64,000 nucleotides of DNA from Gymnogyps californianus (taxonomy: Eukaryota > Chordata > Aves > Accipitriformes > Cathartidae). How positions within the stretch are numbered: the stretch's first letter is position 1; every line of letters begins with the position of its first letter. The stretch covers positions 17,343,001 through 17,407,000 of the forward strand of contig NC_059478.1 of NCBI RefSeq assembly GCF_018139145.2, read 5' to 3'. Below are positions 37,201 to 51,100 of this stretch, piece by piece. The notes under the pieces are model-generated. The model made no database searches. It had not been told where the DNA came from and saw only the letters and a program-made list of their open reading frames with translations. A program made the position numbers and the translations under genes.

Positions 37201-40200
37201 TGAGTACTTTTTATTCCTTAGTATTACAAAAGACTTTCTAATAGGACAGCTTGAGTTGTCAGCTGAGATACCAATTACCTTTTTATAAACACTGAATGCT
37301 TTTTACATGGATCTTACCATGAAGTGAAGGGTATTTTTGTTTTAATGATAGCTGTTAATGGTCAGTGAACAAAAATAATTATTGTGGAGTTGAAAAAGGT
37401 CTCCACATCTAATAGCAAAAGATCTTGTCAGTCATATAAATAATAAGCTGAAAAGTCCTCTATTTTTCCAGTCCTTTTATCAAAATATGTAGTAATTATT
37501 GTAATTTTACTATAGAGTATAAGAATTCCACTCATACTATAGCTTTTTTGTAATGATTAATGATTCAAAATCCCAATAAAGGAAAATGAGAGTAAGCTGC
37601 TGTCTTCATCATTTTAAGCCTTTAGAGTCAGTGGGATTGTTTTGCTGTGACTGTGCAATCTGTAATGTGTCTTTGCTTTTTATATAAAAATAAGAACTCT
37701 ATAGTCAGTTATTTCTAAGTGTGTGATTGTCAGTCTTAAAGAGGAAATTTTGCTTACAAAAACTCACTTTCTGAGAACCAGCACAAAAAGTGTAGTTAAT
37801 TTAATGACATTTTGCTTATATACACAGGGTAGAAACAGAAGATGGGGATTACATGTTCTGCTTTGACAACACATTCAGTACCATTTCTGAAAAGGTGATT
37901 TTCTTTGAACTGATCCTGGACAATATGGGAGAAGATGGACAAGATCAGGAAGACTGGAAGAAGTATGTTACAGGCACAGATCTCCTAGATATGAAATTGG
38001 AAGACATTCTGGTTAGTATTTGATCTTTAATTCTTTTCAATGTAAGAACATTCAGAAAAAAACCCTCAATGACATTTAGCCATTCTGCCTTGGTCTGGTG
38101 CATCATCCTGGAAACTATTCCAGTTCCGTATATTGCTTTTACTGATACATGAAGCCTAGCACCATGGATCTCTTGCTTCCACACAGGAGCTTGAGAATAT
38201 TTTCAGGACAGACCCTTAATCAGCAAGAAGAAACTGCCTGTCTCTCAAAGTCACTCTGTTTCCAATTCAGCTTCCTTTCTTCCTACTGCTGAAATGGGAC
38301 ATTTTTCCCCAGCAGCAATGAAATGAATATAGTATTAAAGTATTGCTTAATCCTAATGATGTAGTTGGAATCACTGCATAGGTTTTTATCAATGTTTGAA
38401 AATAAAGTACTGTGTTAGCCTCTTCTTCCCCTTTTTGCAGAAGTGCCCCAACCAGTGTATGGATTAATATTTCTATCTTCAATAATTTATGTATTACTTT
38501 ATTAGGTTCTTTTCCCCCAAAATTTTATTTCATCTTTTCAAACTAACAAACAGGACAGGAGTTAATCTGTACTACACTGCAGGTTCACCTTTGCAGACGG
38601 TCTATGAATGGTAATGTTTGCTTAAACTGTACGCTGACCCTATTTGACGTAGGATGAAGACTACTGCTGAGTCAAAGCTTTTGTTTCCTTTCATGATCAT
38701 TAAATGTTGAGATTACTCTAGAAGTAGAGGATCTTTTGGTGTTCCTGTACTGCTGTTCTTAGTGCTTGGTAGGATGCAGTAAGCCATCAGTTTTTTGCTC
38801 ATAGCTACAGACAACGGGTATCTTAAAAACAAAACAAACCAACATCCACAAACACTTACTGAATACACTGGTGTAGAGAATTACATTGTTTGTGTTCTAT
38901 TTATTGCAATAAACAAAAATCAGATTTTTAAACAACAAAACAAACTTAATGTTTAAGATCTTTTATAGGTGTACGATACACTTTTAAACAGTTAAAACCA
39001 AACACAGAATCTGAAAAGCTGGCCAGATTCTTTAAAATTGGCAGTCAAGACGATGAGAAAAAACAAAGTTTATAGGGAAAATTGTGAAGAAAATCCCTCT
39101 CACACTAATCACAAGCAATACCTGAATAGATTTGATAGCTACTTGTGTACATACTAGTATCTCTTCCAAAAGAAAAAGAAATGCAGAAATTGTCTTTATT
39201 TGAGAGCCTTGCGGATCCTATCAAGTAGGTAATTTTTGTAAAATTAACATTAGTATTTTATGCTATTGTTTACTTAGTCAAGTTATTACTTTACTTGCAA
39301 GTTCTGTGAAGACTTACATAAACAGTAGTTTAAGATAAGTTTTTAAGATAAATAACATTTGCTGGGGAAAATGGGGAATTGTGTCTTCTTTTTAAAGCTC
39401 TTTTATGGTGTTGATGTTCCTTATTGTGTAACATATGAACTTTAGTATCATCATAAAATTGTTTGGCTTCCAAATATAGCTCTTTTGAAATATCTGTTAA
39501 ATATGTAACAGAGAAAATGTCCATGGAGAAAATGTTACTGCTGGGTTTAACTTTTTTTGTTGTTGTTAATTTATAGCCTCCTGTTACTGTACACATTACT
39601 CTTCTCACTAAATGTTACTTCAGGGTCCCATAATTATATCAAGAACATAAATCAACACTTCATGAGATCAGCTTTTAGGTTGTGACTATCTATGATGTTG
39701 TGACTGTCTATTATGTTGTGGATGAAACTTTTAACAGATCATAGGACCAGGTGTTTACTTTGTAAATGCAGAATAAGGAGTGGATCTTGAGCTGCTGTTG
39801 TTACGGCCAGGGTGTTCATGTACTTCCTGTGGTTCCCTGAGACACACTGCGTGTCCTTTGTAGGACCTCCAGTTGTCCTATTCACAATTTATTATCAAAA
39901 TTCTGCTTTAGTATCAAAGCTGAAGCAGCAGTTCATAGCTACTACAGTGAAAGCATTAAAAAAAAAAAAAAAAAGATGAGGATATAACATTATTGTACTT
40001 TTCTTTTGCTACAGCTATAGTCCTGATGGTAGTTTGCATTAAAAAGTGCCTTAATTTGATTATCCAGCAGAAAAAAACCCTACTTTTGTCTGCTACTACG
40101 TAACTTGTTTTGAGACTAGTTTTGTAGAGATCACTGCTTTTTACTTGTCTGAATACCTGGAACTACAGTTCCCCAAGATACATGGAATATTAAAAAACTG

Positions 40201-40717
40201 ATTTTAGGTTTGATTTCTCTCTCACCTCCTTAGCCTGTAAAAGCGAAAAACGAAATTATTATAGAACCTTAATGCTATGTTAATTAAGCCTTTTTAGGTG
40301 ATATACGATAAACCGGCTAGACAAATTAACTGAAACTCTGTGATGAGGTGTATATTTTAAAGTGAAATTAACTGCCTACTTGTCAAGAAATTACATTACA
40401 GGTGGTAACACAGTATTAATATTTTGTATGTGTTGCAAGCTATACGTTTAATTCAGGTGTTCTTTTTTCTCTAAAAGTACTCTTTTGTTACTTACCAGGA
40501 ATCCATCAACAGTGTCAAAGCCAGATTAAGCAAAAGTGTCCAGATTCAGACCCTGCTCAGAGCATTTGAGGCTCGTGACCGAAATATACAAGAAAGCAAC
40601 TTTGACAGAGTGAATTTCTGGTCTGTGGTCAACTTGGGAGTAATGGTGGTGGTATCAGCTGTTCAGGTTTACATGTTGAAAAGTCTCTTTGAAGATAAGA
40701 GGAAAAGTAGAACTTAA
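34283..40717 (+). CDS. TMED5: TMED5, transmembrane p24 trafficking protein 5 (p24 gamma 2), complete
   Basis: Coding exons: 34283-34522, 37021-37118, 37828-38011 and 40499-40717 (stop TAA 40715-40717), all GT-AG with matching phases; 246 residues from the first ATG, 231 from the second (34328), against about 229 in human. Order: signal peptide (hydrophobic [18 protein letters not shown]), luminal GOLD domain starting [17 protein letters not shown] with paired cysteines near residues 64 (KECFYQP) and 124 (YMFCFDN), a coiled-coil stalk (SVKARLSKS to RDRNIQESN), one membrane helix around 212-235, and a short cytosolic tail ending FEDKRKSRT. p24 proteins are cargo adaptors of COPII/COPI vesicles; TMED5 is linked to GPI-anchored protein export and Golgi organisation. 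The second ATG gives a signal peptide of the usual family length and is the likelier start. Exon 1 is extremely GC-rich because it lies in the CpG island. Confidence 0.96.
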
Positions 40718-40767
40718 TATTCAGTATGATCATAACAATATAACAGGTATGGGGGGAGAGGGGGAGC

Positions 40768-40773
40768 AATAAA
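40768..40773 (+). terminator. TMED5: Proximal poly(A) signal of TMED5
   Basis: AATAAA 51 bases after the stop codon, preceded by a G-rich stretch and followed by an A-rich run; could yield a short-UTR transcript. The downstream A-rich run also makes internal oligo(dT) priming a possible confounder. Confidence 0.45.
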
Positions 40774-42183
40774 CTACTACAGTAAAAAAAAAAACAAAAC
40801 AAAACATGACCTTTAAGATTCTTTTGAACAGGCAGTAGACATCAGGTTTTCAATTCATGTTGGGCTTTTTGGTTGGTTTTTGGTGGTGGTGGTCTGTTTT
40901 TTGTGGTTTTTTGTTTTTTGTTTTTTTTAACATGAACAGAATGCCTTGCCCCAAGCTCTTCCATTTTTCCAAGTGCTACTAACAATATTTTTTTTTTGTA
41001 CTTGTAGCATTTGTTAATGATTGTTAATTACTAACTTATACATAGCACACAGGATGCTTGGTGCATATGCATAGTAATGTTAATACTGTCATTTTTTCAT
41101 GTTCACATAAAACTTTAAATGGTAACTTAGACATTTGGTTTTTTGCTGTTAAACACCGAGTGAATTTACATATATGCCTAAGTGTTTACAGGATTGGGGC
41201 CCACAGGGGTAATCTGTAGTTACTGTCATTATCTTCAAAAATGCGAAGTTATGCATTTTTAAAAATCCTCAGCTTTTGTTGTACAGCATCGTGGAGAAAC
41301 ACTGGGCTAACATTGTGAGAACAAAATGAGAACTCTTTATATACAGATGACTAACATCAGCACTTTAAAAAAATCACCATCAATGTGAAATTGAGTCGGT
41401 GTTGAAAAGAATTGGAGAAAATAAGTGCAATTCCTGTTCATAAATCTTTCTGTCTTGTAGTTGTACAACCCTGTTTTCCTTTTTGGCTGTTACATGAGAT
41501 TCAAGAGACAAGTGACTGTATGGTATACAAACAAATGCACACACACCTTGAAGTATGATTTGTGAATGCAGTTACTGTAACCTCATGTAATAGATAATTT
41601 TCAAGAAATCATTTCTCATATTATTCTTTCCCTTTAATAAAGGGGGGGGTGTCACAGTATGTGAAAAATTACCTTAACATTAATTTTTGTATTTTAAAAA
41701 TCCCTCTTATTTGCCAATTTATTTTTTATTAGTGTTTATCTACATCTGTGACTACTGTAGCAGTTAATAGGGTGACTTACATAGGCATGAAAAACCAAAG
41801 CTGTTCACCTAAACTTTCCCTTTTTGCTCATCCTCACAAGTCTTTTAGCTGTGTAAGTACACTCAGTTCGTATGAGCAGTGTTTCCATATCTCACTATTT
41901 GAGTAAGGCATGAATTACATAAGCAATCAGTACAGGCTTCAAATTTTAGGATCAACTGAATATGTAATATCACTTAACTAAGGCAAAGCTATCCTCAAAT
42001 CGGTAATCTGTAATTTCTAGATGAAGTGGCTTTTAACAGTGTAGTGAGGGCATGAAGATTTTTTGTCAAAACCCCTGGTGTGTGAGAATTAACTTTTTTT
42101 AATAGTTCAAAGTTAGTAATTTTTACAATGTGCCAAGTCACTGAAATTTCCTGTATAAATGTGTTAAACTACATTTCATCACA

Positions 42184-42222
42184 AAAGTGTTTCTTAAAAA
42201 ACACTTTTTAAAAAAAGTGTTT
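42184..42222 (+). other. TMED5: Two overlapping, mutually exclusive hairpins in the TMED5 3' UTR
   Basis: AAAGTGTTT (42184-42192) pairs perfectly with AAACACTTT (42199-42207). The same right arm, extended as AAACACTTTTT (42199-42209), pairs perfectly with AAAAAGTGTTT (42212-42222). Both cannot form at once; the second has only a two-base gap and needs to open one or two pairs for a loop. Confidence 0.6.
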
Positions 42223-43581
42223 TAAAAAATGTGTATGTATTTATGTTCTGCCTGTTGTTGGGTCATCAGGGTATGAACAGAATTGCAACTTTGAGACTTT
42301 CTGTGATTAAAAATTATTTTATGGAGATAAAACAGGGTCAACAGATGGATAAAGAAACACTTTGTTCAAATGAAGCAGATGCTAGCAAGGGCTACAGTAC
42401 ATAGAAACAGCACTTCAGCTTCAATGTCAGACAAGGGGACCTAGCAATAATATTTCAAAGTAGCTTTTATAAGTAAAAGTATTATTCCTTACAGAACTTG
42501 TTATAGAGGGCTCTAAAGGCTGTTGAGCTACTTTTTCTTTCTGCAAAGCTGAGTCTTATTTTGGACAGTTTCCCTTTAGGGTTCTGTGTATCTTTTTCCA
42601 CATGACACTTTCTATTCTAAACTGCCTGGAATTAGTTCATTTCTGTGATCGGACAAAGTCTAGGAAAAATTAGTTCTTTCTGCTAGAGTGGCAAATAATA
42701 TTTTTCTGCCATTTCCCTGTACATCTCCCACTACCAATATACCACATCTCTACATCAGGGCATAAGCCAAAGCTCACTGAAGTCAAGTTCCAAGGTTTTG
42801 ATCAGGTCCCTTCAGGACAGGCAAACTAAGATTCTTAGGGCTCTGCCCCTTTTGCTAGAAGAGGAGATCTATCTTCCCTTGCATCACCATGATTGTGATG
42901 CTACAAACCATCTGCAAAATGCAACTAGCTCTGTGAAGCTGTGACTAAGACATCTACCTCTTATATCAAAGCTACTAGATCCTAGCTTTCAGCTTAGACC
43001 TCCAACAGATGAGCTCTGCCAGGTTTTCCACAGGCACCCCAAGGGATTAGGTTCACCAGCTGCTCTGCTGTGCCTCTCTGACAGTGGTTATACATCCAGT
43101 GGCAAAACAGTATGGTGTATTAGCTTAAGCTGCTAACGAATGCAGACTTCTCTGATCAAAGACACAAGACTGAACTGCAGCAGTTTCTCCGATTACAAAT
43201 AGCAGTCTCTGGTAGAAGGAAAATAACGCAACAATTGTCAGCAGAGTTCATCAGGAAGAAATTATTTTGCAACTAAGAGCTCTGACTGTATTTTCTCCCC
43301 ATTCAAGGTTCATTATAGAAAACAAAACGGAATAACTATAAAGGTAACTGTGCTTTGACTTTGGCAGCTGGGATATGTTTATCATAGATGAAGGATTTGG
43401 CATTTAAACTTGCAGCTAAATAAAATTTCATTTGGATTTAAGAGTAGATTGCTTTTGATTGTATAAAATTTACAAAGGAGCATATAAATTAAATTTTTTT
43501 CTTAATGGATTTTTTATTCATAATTAAATGTTTTAAGACTTGCAGATGTTGAATAAAATTGTGCAAAGCTCTGAGATTTTC

Positions 43582-43587
43582 AATAAA
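43582..43587 (+). terminator. TMED5: Distal poly(A) signal of TMED5
   Basis: AATAAA followed 14-30 bases later by a GT-rich downstream element (TGTGTTTGTGTTCTTC). Earlier AATAAA copies lie at 43419-43424 and 43552-43557. Cleavage is expected near 43600. Confidence 0.7.
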
Positions 43588-43606
43588 TGAATTTTAAACC
43601 TGTGTT

Positions 43607-46600
43607 TGTGTTCTTCATTTTATAATGAAGGAAGAATGCTTTACCTATGAATGCTGCAAGAGATCAAGGATGCTAAGCTAACAAGAACTTTGTTTTTAGT
43701 AATGCAGCTTTTTCATTTCTTCCTCATGCAGTGTTCAAATTCTGTTCTTATTCATTGTAACCCAAAATCAACTTTATCAATGCAAATAAGATTTACATAG
43801 GTGTCAGATCAGAATGACACCAACCTCTGAGCTTTGTAACAGAAAATACATTTAGTTTTGAAGTTACCAGGTGCATGTCAGGTATCAGCCTTAACTTTTT
43901 TTTTTTCCCAGTATTTGCACCTTAGGTAATACTTATATTCCATATTGCACCTGCAGTTTATTACACACAGAACAGCACAGCTTCCAGTTATGCAGGCAGT
44001 AAGGTTAGGAGCAATTCCGGGAAGAATAGTAGGTACTATCTTGTGCAAAATTATAGCAGAGCTCAATGATACTCCTAAGACTAGTAAAGTTCTGTGTTCA
44101 AAGCAAGAGACAGCAAGACCCTCAGGCCAGCCTAAGTCCAGATAGCTTGGTACTAAATCAGCACCTGTGAGACTTTGGGAAACTAATTGTCTAGTTGAGT
44201 GTTACTTGTTAGTAACTAAAGCAAGTCCCAAGTTTCTCACCTCAAAAGAAAAAGTGAGAGGAAACATCCCAAGGAACAGATGATGGGAATTTGTAAGCTT
44301 GGGATACCACAGAAAGACAGCAGCAAATTGACACTTCAAAACACACTTTAATGCTCTAACCTAATGGCCATCTGTCCTCACAAATCCTTTTTAAAAAGTA
44401 TTTCACAGAAGGTACTTTGTCTTGATACGTTGTTCTAACTTGTGTGCGTGTTTGTGTGTTTCCAATTAACAGCAGTACATATGTCACATGAAACTATGAG
44501 AATTAAAAAAATAGATGTATTTTTCAGCAGCAAACATCAACTGACATCATCTGATGACCTGTTGAGTGCTTCCATTAATTCTTACATTTTCCTCCTCTAA
44601 AGAAACAATTTATTTCACAGTATAAGTATTTTCATTTCTGATTAGGTATAGCCAACGTATTAAACACCTAGGGAAAAATAGAAGGAAAACAGGGAAGTAC
44701 TATCACAAAATATCAAACTGTAGCAATTAAGAATCCCATAATATAAATTACTAGTAGTTATTAATATGTAATAATTTCACATTATTCATAAGAGAATACA
44801 CAAGATCCTGAGACTAAAAGCTCAAAATTTTGGAGCAGTTTTTTCAGCTTAATGAAATAATACACATGACAAATCCGAGCTTGTTTACCATTTCATAAGA
44901 CTCCTGAGAAACCTGGGCCTGTCCGGAAGCCTGCTAACCACATTGTTCAAATAATGAAACAGGAACTTCCTTTTTGTACAGTGTTTTGAATCGACAAAGT
45001 AGGTATCATAAAATACTAAGGTACAATGTTATGTTGCCAGATTTGGCAATTAATGGTAGAAGAACAGTGGTTTGACTTGAAAAGGTACATGCACAGTGAA
45101 AACTATCAAAAGCCATTTTGGACAAAGACATCAGAAATGCATGCAAAAGTTCCCTCTCCTAGTCTCTTGAAGCGCGTACTGTGAGAAATGACACTTTCTG
45201 CCTTAACTTCTTCCTCTGTACAACACAACACTCTTGTACCTCAGACTGGCACAAGTCCATTGCATCTCACATACTCAGCAGCGCAGCACTTCCTTGTTTA
45301 ACTCTGCTCGTTTGTCAGGTTGCAGCACTATCCTCAGAGTCCATGACCATGTGGAACGGTGGTAAGACTACCTCGTTTAAAAATTTTATTCAACCAGCCA
45401 CAGCAATTACTTTTTTTTTTCCTTTCCTATTTTTAAAATAAACATTTACATGGCAATCTGTCCTAAAGACTCATTATCCCCAACAGTTAATTAAGACAGC
45501 CTGGAACTAAGTAGATTGAGCTATATCTATGTCTTTAAAAACTAACAGTTCCTGTGCCTTCCCTAGTTTCAAAGAACAAGTCTCTTCGAGACTATTTAAT
45601 TTTAAAACTTACCCACTGTTGGTGCAGACAGGAGACATACAACTCTTAGTTACTGCTGAGAAATGGCTTATGTTAAGCCCTTCCTTTTCCATGCTCTCCT
45701 CCTGCTCCAGTAGTACCCTACCACAGAAACTCACTATTCATACAGGAGGAATGCTAGTACAGAGGTAAGCACCATATTTGTAAATTATTGCAGAGCAGAT
45801 CAAAAGCTATATGCCTTATTGTATGATTTTGTTTTTAAAACCAAAAATTTACTTCAGGTAACTGTTGATTTTTATCACATGCAAAGGTAAAATAATTAAA
45901 AATAATAAAAATCACCAAAAAAATTTAGTAGTAAACACACCTAGACTGCTAAAGTTTCACCAGAAGCATCTGAATTACATCATCTTCTCTTATGCTAGCA
46001 GTTCATATAGTTGAGGACAGTTAATGAGACTTGGAACCCATACAGCTTACAAGTCCCTTTCTTCCCTTAGTGTGTACCAAGTTTCTGGAAACAAGATATC
46101 CTTCTTCACTCTCCATCTGCTACCTGCCAAACTGGAATACAGGTGTGTAAGGAAGGCATAGAGTTGCCAAGAGAAAAGTTCTAAAAGCATATATCTATAG
46201 TCTGTATCTTTATTTCAACGTTATGTTAAAGGACCTGACATGAACCATCTAATTAAGGTAATTTTTCTATTTTGCTAGAGGATTTCAGGGAGTGGTAAAA
46301 ATAAAGTCAAGTCAAAAGATACCCATGACTGTCCATACAAAAAGCTTCTGACAGTTCAATCAATCTCAGTTCCAAACAGTTAATGAGAAGACTCCTGATT
46401 ACATTCTCTGGAGAGACAGGAAAAGGGCAGAACCAGACCCCACCCCACCCCCAAGCCCTGAGCATGCTTCAGCCATTATTCACTGATGCTGCCTCTCCTA
46501 AAATCATTCTTCCCAGTCACTTCTCTCCCACAGGATGACACCACAAGACTGGGAAGAAGGAAGCAGGCTCAGGCACCAAGTGGCCAAACAAATAGGAGTT

Positions 46601-47460
46601 CCCATTCTAAAGCGTCAGCACTTACCTCTGAATGACTGTGAGGCAGGTGAGCATCTACAATACCCAGGCTCATTACCAGAACCAGAGAAGAAAAAGCATG
46701 GGAGGAAAGAAGGAAAGGTCTGAATTAGCAATTTTTTTTTATATATATATTTTTTTTTTTCCCCACAGTCCATCAAAGGCTGTCTTTTTAATAAGCATTT
46801 CACAGCCCACTTAAAGATTTCCTTAAAAGTAACAACTTCTCATTGTAATTAAATACATTCAAGTTGTTTCTCATTGTATTTCTCAGACTTGTGTATTTCT
46901 ACACATAAGTATTGATATTACATATATTTATATACACATACTTCTCTGCAACAAGCAAGTTAGCCTCCCTAGTCAGTTTGTCAGAAAGGACAGTTCTGAG
47001 TGTGGATTTTGTACAGAAAGCATCACTTTCCCTAACCAAGAAACTCTTGGTTGTTATCTTGATCAATTTAGTCCTACCTTATATTCTTCCCCTTTTTAGG
47101 CTCACCTTTTCCTCCTGCTACCACTACAAATATATTTTAACATCCTACAGCCTGAAAACCTTTCCAATTGTTATTATTTCCTTTTCCCTGAATTTCCAAC
47201 AATTGTTGATATCTCTAGAATTTTACTTAGTGCTTTCCAGTCTCTGCTGTCATGCAACCAATCTGTGAAGTTATGAATATCAAGTTAGACCAAGCAGGTG
47301 AAAAACACAAAGTAGGCAACCTTAGTAATGTTCATGAATGAGAGAAACACGTACGTAGCAAAGCAGTAACTATCAGATGATGACATGAGTGAATACAACA
47401 ACAACAGTTTCATGAGTATTCATTAGGGAATGGCAGAACACAAATGAAGTACTTTGAAAT
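43607..47460. other. Convergent intergenic region between TMED5 and MTF2
   Basis: AT-rich with no coding exon recognised on either strand. It holds the T9-(AT)5-T10 tract at 46732-46760. The right boundary is uncertain because the MTF2 3' end is not fixed by sequence; minus-strand AATAAA signals (TTTATT on plus) occur near 44608, 46206, 47483, 48843, 48965 and 50359. Confidence 0.45.
46732..46760. repeat. T9-(AT)5-T10 simple repeat
   Basis: Low-complexity tract in intergenic or distal 3' UTR sequence. Confidence 0.85.
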
Positions 47461-48785
47461 GGTGATTACAGAAGAACAAACTTTATTTAGAGCAAGATAG
47501 AACTATTAATCAGCTTCTTGCTATAAAGCAGGTTTTGAAGCAAATGAGCATATTAGAGTAAGACTGCAGACATCAAGATTGTAAGTTAATGCTACCACGC
47601 TGGACATCAAGTAAACAGAAGACTAGGAAACCAAAACCACATGGAAGTCAATCAATGCCAAACACAAAATAGCTAATAATGGGAAGAGAACAGACTGTTG
47701 TCAAATTCAGAAGCTGGAAACAAATTCGAACAAGTGAAAAAGAAATACACACTGGTAAAATAGTATCAGTGAACAGTTTAGGAGAAAGATTATATGAAAA
47801 GAACAGTATGAGCTACAGCTGTATTTGAAAACTAGTATCTGCAAGGCAAAGTATTTTGGTATCAATGAAAACCAAACAACTGCTATTGTTATGGTATATG
47901 GATCTCAATGCTGGAATCTGAAAAAATCTGCTTAAAAAATAGCAGAGATGAGCTAGCTGAGAGGAACATTAAGGGGTTCAAAAATGCAAAAGATAAAAAT
48001 ATGACAATACAAAATCTTCTCTTTCATTGTTGCTGAACAATAGAAGTGAAAGACTAGCAAAAGCGTCAAATTCTAAGCCCATCCTCAGACTGTGCACAGC
48101 TACTTGTACTTGTCTTTTGTTTTTCTTTCTAGAAAAGATAGTGCAGGACAATAGAAGATGGTCATTCCCCTTTCAACTTTCTTCAGTGACTCCAAAGGAG
48201 TCTCTTTTCCCTTGTCTTTCTCTTCTTTATACCTCACCTATAGATGATGCAATTTACAAAAAAAGAAATCAACTTTTCTACAAACTTTAGGTTGACAACT
48301 CAGATTTTTTTTTCCCCCCTCATGCATTACTATGTTTTTCTGACCAAACTAGGATCTCAATGATCTGACACCTCCACATGGGTGTTTAGCCATCAACTTA
48401 AGTTCAGCATCGACCAAACACAACTCACCATCCTAAACCCTTTTCTCCATTTCTAGAAAATATCATTTTCTGCCATCATACCCTTAACCGCAGTGTTCCT
48501 TTTCATTGAGGCAGATGCAAGGGAACTAGAGAAGTGACACAATTTAAAGCCTGAAAATGTTACCTGCATAGCATTTGCAAGATTCATCCTCTTCCCTCTG
48601 TGTACAGAACTGATGCACCTGTCCAGTTCATCCTTATCACTGTGTTCTGACTATTGCTCCGTCTCCAGCCTTGGCACGTTCCATCTCAATTCACCAATTT
48701 CCTTTTAAAAATATAACACTAAAGATCACTTTAGTAGGATGTTCCAAAGACATGACCATTTTTCTGTTTATCCACTTATCTCCAA

Positions 48786-48798
48786 CCCCCCCCCCCCC
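48786..48798 (+). repeat. C13 homopolymer
   Basis: Uninterrupted C run on plus; G13 on the MTF2 sense strand. Confidence 0.85.
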
Positions 48799-50198
48799 AA
48801 CAAGAAACTGCTTATCTTCACCTTCAAGGTCTTTTTTGGTTTATTTCTGTCTTCATGTTAAATCAAAATATTGACCTTCATTTCACATATCACACTGAGA
48901 AATTTTTCAAAATTCCTTTGTAATCTCACTCAAAATGCCTGTTATGCATAGAAAAGCGTAGTTTTTATTCAAAATTCCTCTTGAAGTTTTTGTTGAGAAC
49001 AATGATTTGACAAGTGGTTTGCTATGACGATTATTTTACAATTCTGACCAGTAATGTGCCATTATTTCTTTGTTGTCTTGTTCATGTGATGCCTACATTT
49101 TTAGAATGGCCTCAAGAGAGACTTCACCTACCTAAATACTACTGTAATACAAATAATATATAATGGGAAAATATTAAATCTGATACACATAGAAATGGTT
49201 CTAAATCAGTGACCACAACAAAGTTGAATTACATATATTTACACACATGCATACATACAATGATCAAGTCATACCAAAATGAAATCGTTACGTACAGCAA
49301 CATTTGTATTTTTCCTTTAGACACTCCATTACTACATACAATGATATTCACATAAAATGAGAGAAAGGCATTTGTAGGTGTGCTTTAATTACTACTCTAG
49401 CTCTATCTTCAGCAGCACTATTGCAGCATTTTCCAGTACATGACACCTTGTAACAAAGCATCCCTCAAGCATAGCTGGAACACTAGTTAGTGTCTATGTG
49501 CAGGGCAAGTGTCTCCAGGACAGTAACAGGAAAGCTAGAGATAGAGAAACAATGGATGGGAGGATGCCACCAAGTATGTACTTCACAAGAATACAGAATC
49601 AAAACTCATTCTTCTCTCTCAAAAAATACACACATTTAATGTCGGTCTTTTAATTCTAAGAAAAAAGCAATTCCAAAAATACAAACTGAACATCAGAGTC
49701 AAGTCAACCACCATAATAAAATGAAAGAACATTCACAATGGTTAAGTCTATGGACAGCTTAAGTTTGACAAATATTTTCTCCTCTCCCACTAAAGTCCCC
49801 AAGTACATTCCAATATTTATCTTTAAATGAAACTTTATGAAAAATACTGCTGGTGTTCAGTTAGAATTAAAGGACTTGGATAAAGTGAAACAATAAAGAC
49901 AGATACAGATGGTGTGAGTAAGGTTACAAAGGCTTTACATTTTGCATTATCCCAAGATATAAACATTCAAAAATTAACATGAAGTTGCTGTGTTATCAAA
50001 ATATTGCAGCTATAGGCAAGGCAACATTAAATTAATAGCTGAGGGTGTGAGAAAAACAACACACACATTTTAGTGAAGGTAAACAGAAGTGGTAGTTTTT
50101 AATTAGCATTTTTATAAAGCTAATATTACCCGGCCAGCCATAAACCAAGCACGGGATAAAAAGCTCTCTCTGCTTCCTTTGGCTATAAGGTGACAGGA

Positions 50199-50203
<5 letters not shown>

Positions 50204-50232
<29 letters not shown>
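50204..50232 (+). repeat. A29 homopolymer
   Basis: Uninterrupted A run on plus; U29 if the MTF2 transcript extends this far. Such U runs can bind ELAV-like and other U-binding proteins (family knowledge). Confidence 0.85.
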
Positions 50233-50235
<3 letters not shown>

Positions 50236-51100
50236 ATCACCTTTTCAAGATGTTCAAGATGAGCAGAAAAAGTCAAATAATCAAGTAATGGAATAAATAA
50301 GTACTAACCCAGGCAGTACACTTTAAACCACTCTGTCGTTTGTAAATGTTACATAATTTTATTTTGGTGGTAAACTGTAAGCATGTAAGAAAACTAACCT
50401 TACACAGTACAGTGAATAACCACCAAAGTAAAAATATTCTTCTGTTTACTCTTTGGCTAAAACCCCCTCAAAAGTAGCAGACAAAGAAAAAACATCTAAT
50501 ACTGGCAAGAGACTTTTTGACTTTTTTTTTTTTTAAACAAGTAAAATAAACTTATCAATTTAAAAGTTGGTACATTTTATAAAAACAGAAGAGGTAATGT
50601 TGTAATAAAATCAGCAATGTTACTTCAAATGGCAACAAACTGTTTGTTGACCCTGTGCAATAATATACTTGTTCATAGTACATTTATCAAAATATGACTG
50701 TTTCTACAGATATGTAGGAATCTTGTGTGTGACTCCTGTCAACTTAGTTTATAACTGGGACACAAAATTTACAATCAGTGTGCCACAACTTTCAAATTGT
50801 TATTTCTAGTAGAGTTAATTTCAAAAAGTTCAGATCCTGCATTATTTTTTAACAGTTAATTCACATGGAAAATAATGGAATATATTACCTAGAGCATATG
50901 AACATCAATGACTGCACCCATTGCCAGAACACGCTGCACTGGTTTGACACTTTTCCTTAGTACATAGAAAGCAACAGCACCCAATAAGCCTGAGAAGAAA
51001 TGCTGCTGTGTAAATACTGGCAACTATTCCTGAAAAAAGAATTATGGGATGTATTCTCAGAAGCTGCCTGATCCCATAATTTGTATTGCATAGGTCACAA

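Larger units (their letters stand above)
40718..43606 (+). other. TMED5: TMED5 3' UTR (long form)
   Basis: About 2.9 kb with no coding capacity between the TMED5 stop and a cluster of poly(A) signals. It contains a GGT/GTTTT-rich stretch near 40868-40930, a G run at 41642-41650, and the hairpin cluster at 42184-42222. The end is inferred from AATAAA at 43582-43587 followed by a GT-rich element. Confidence 0.65.
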
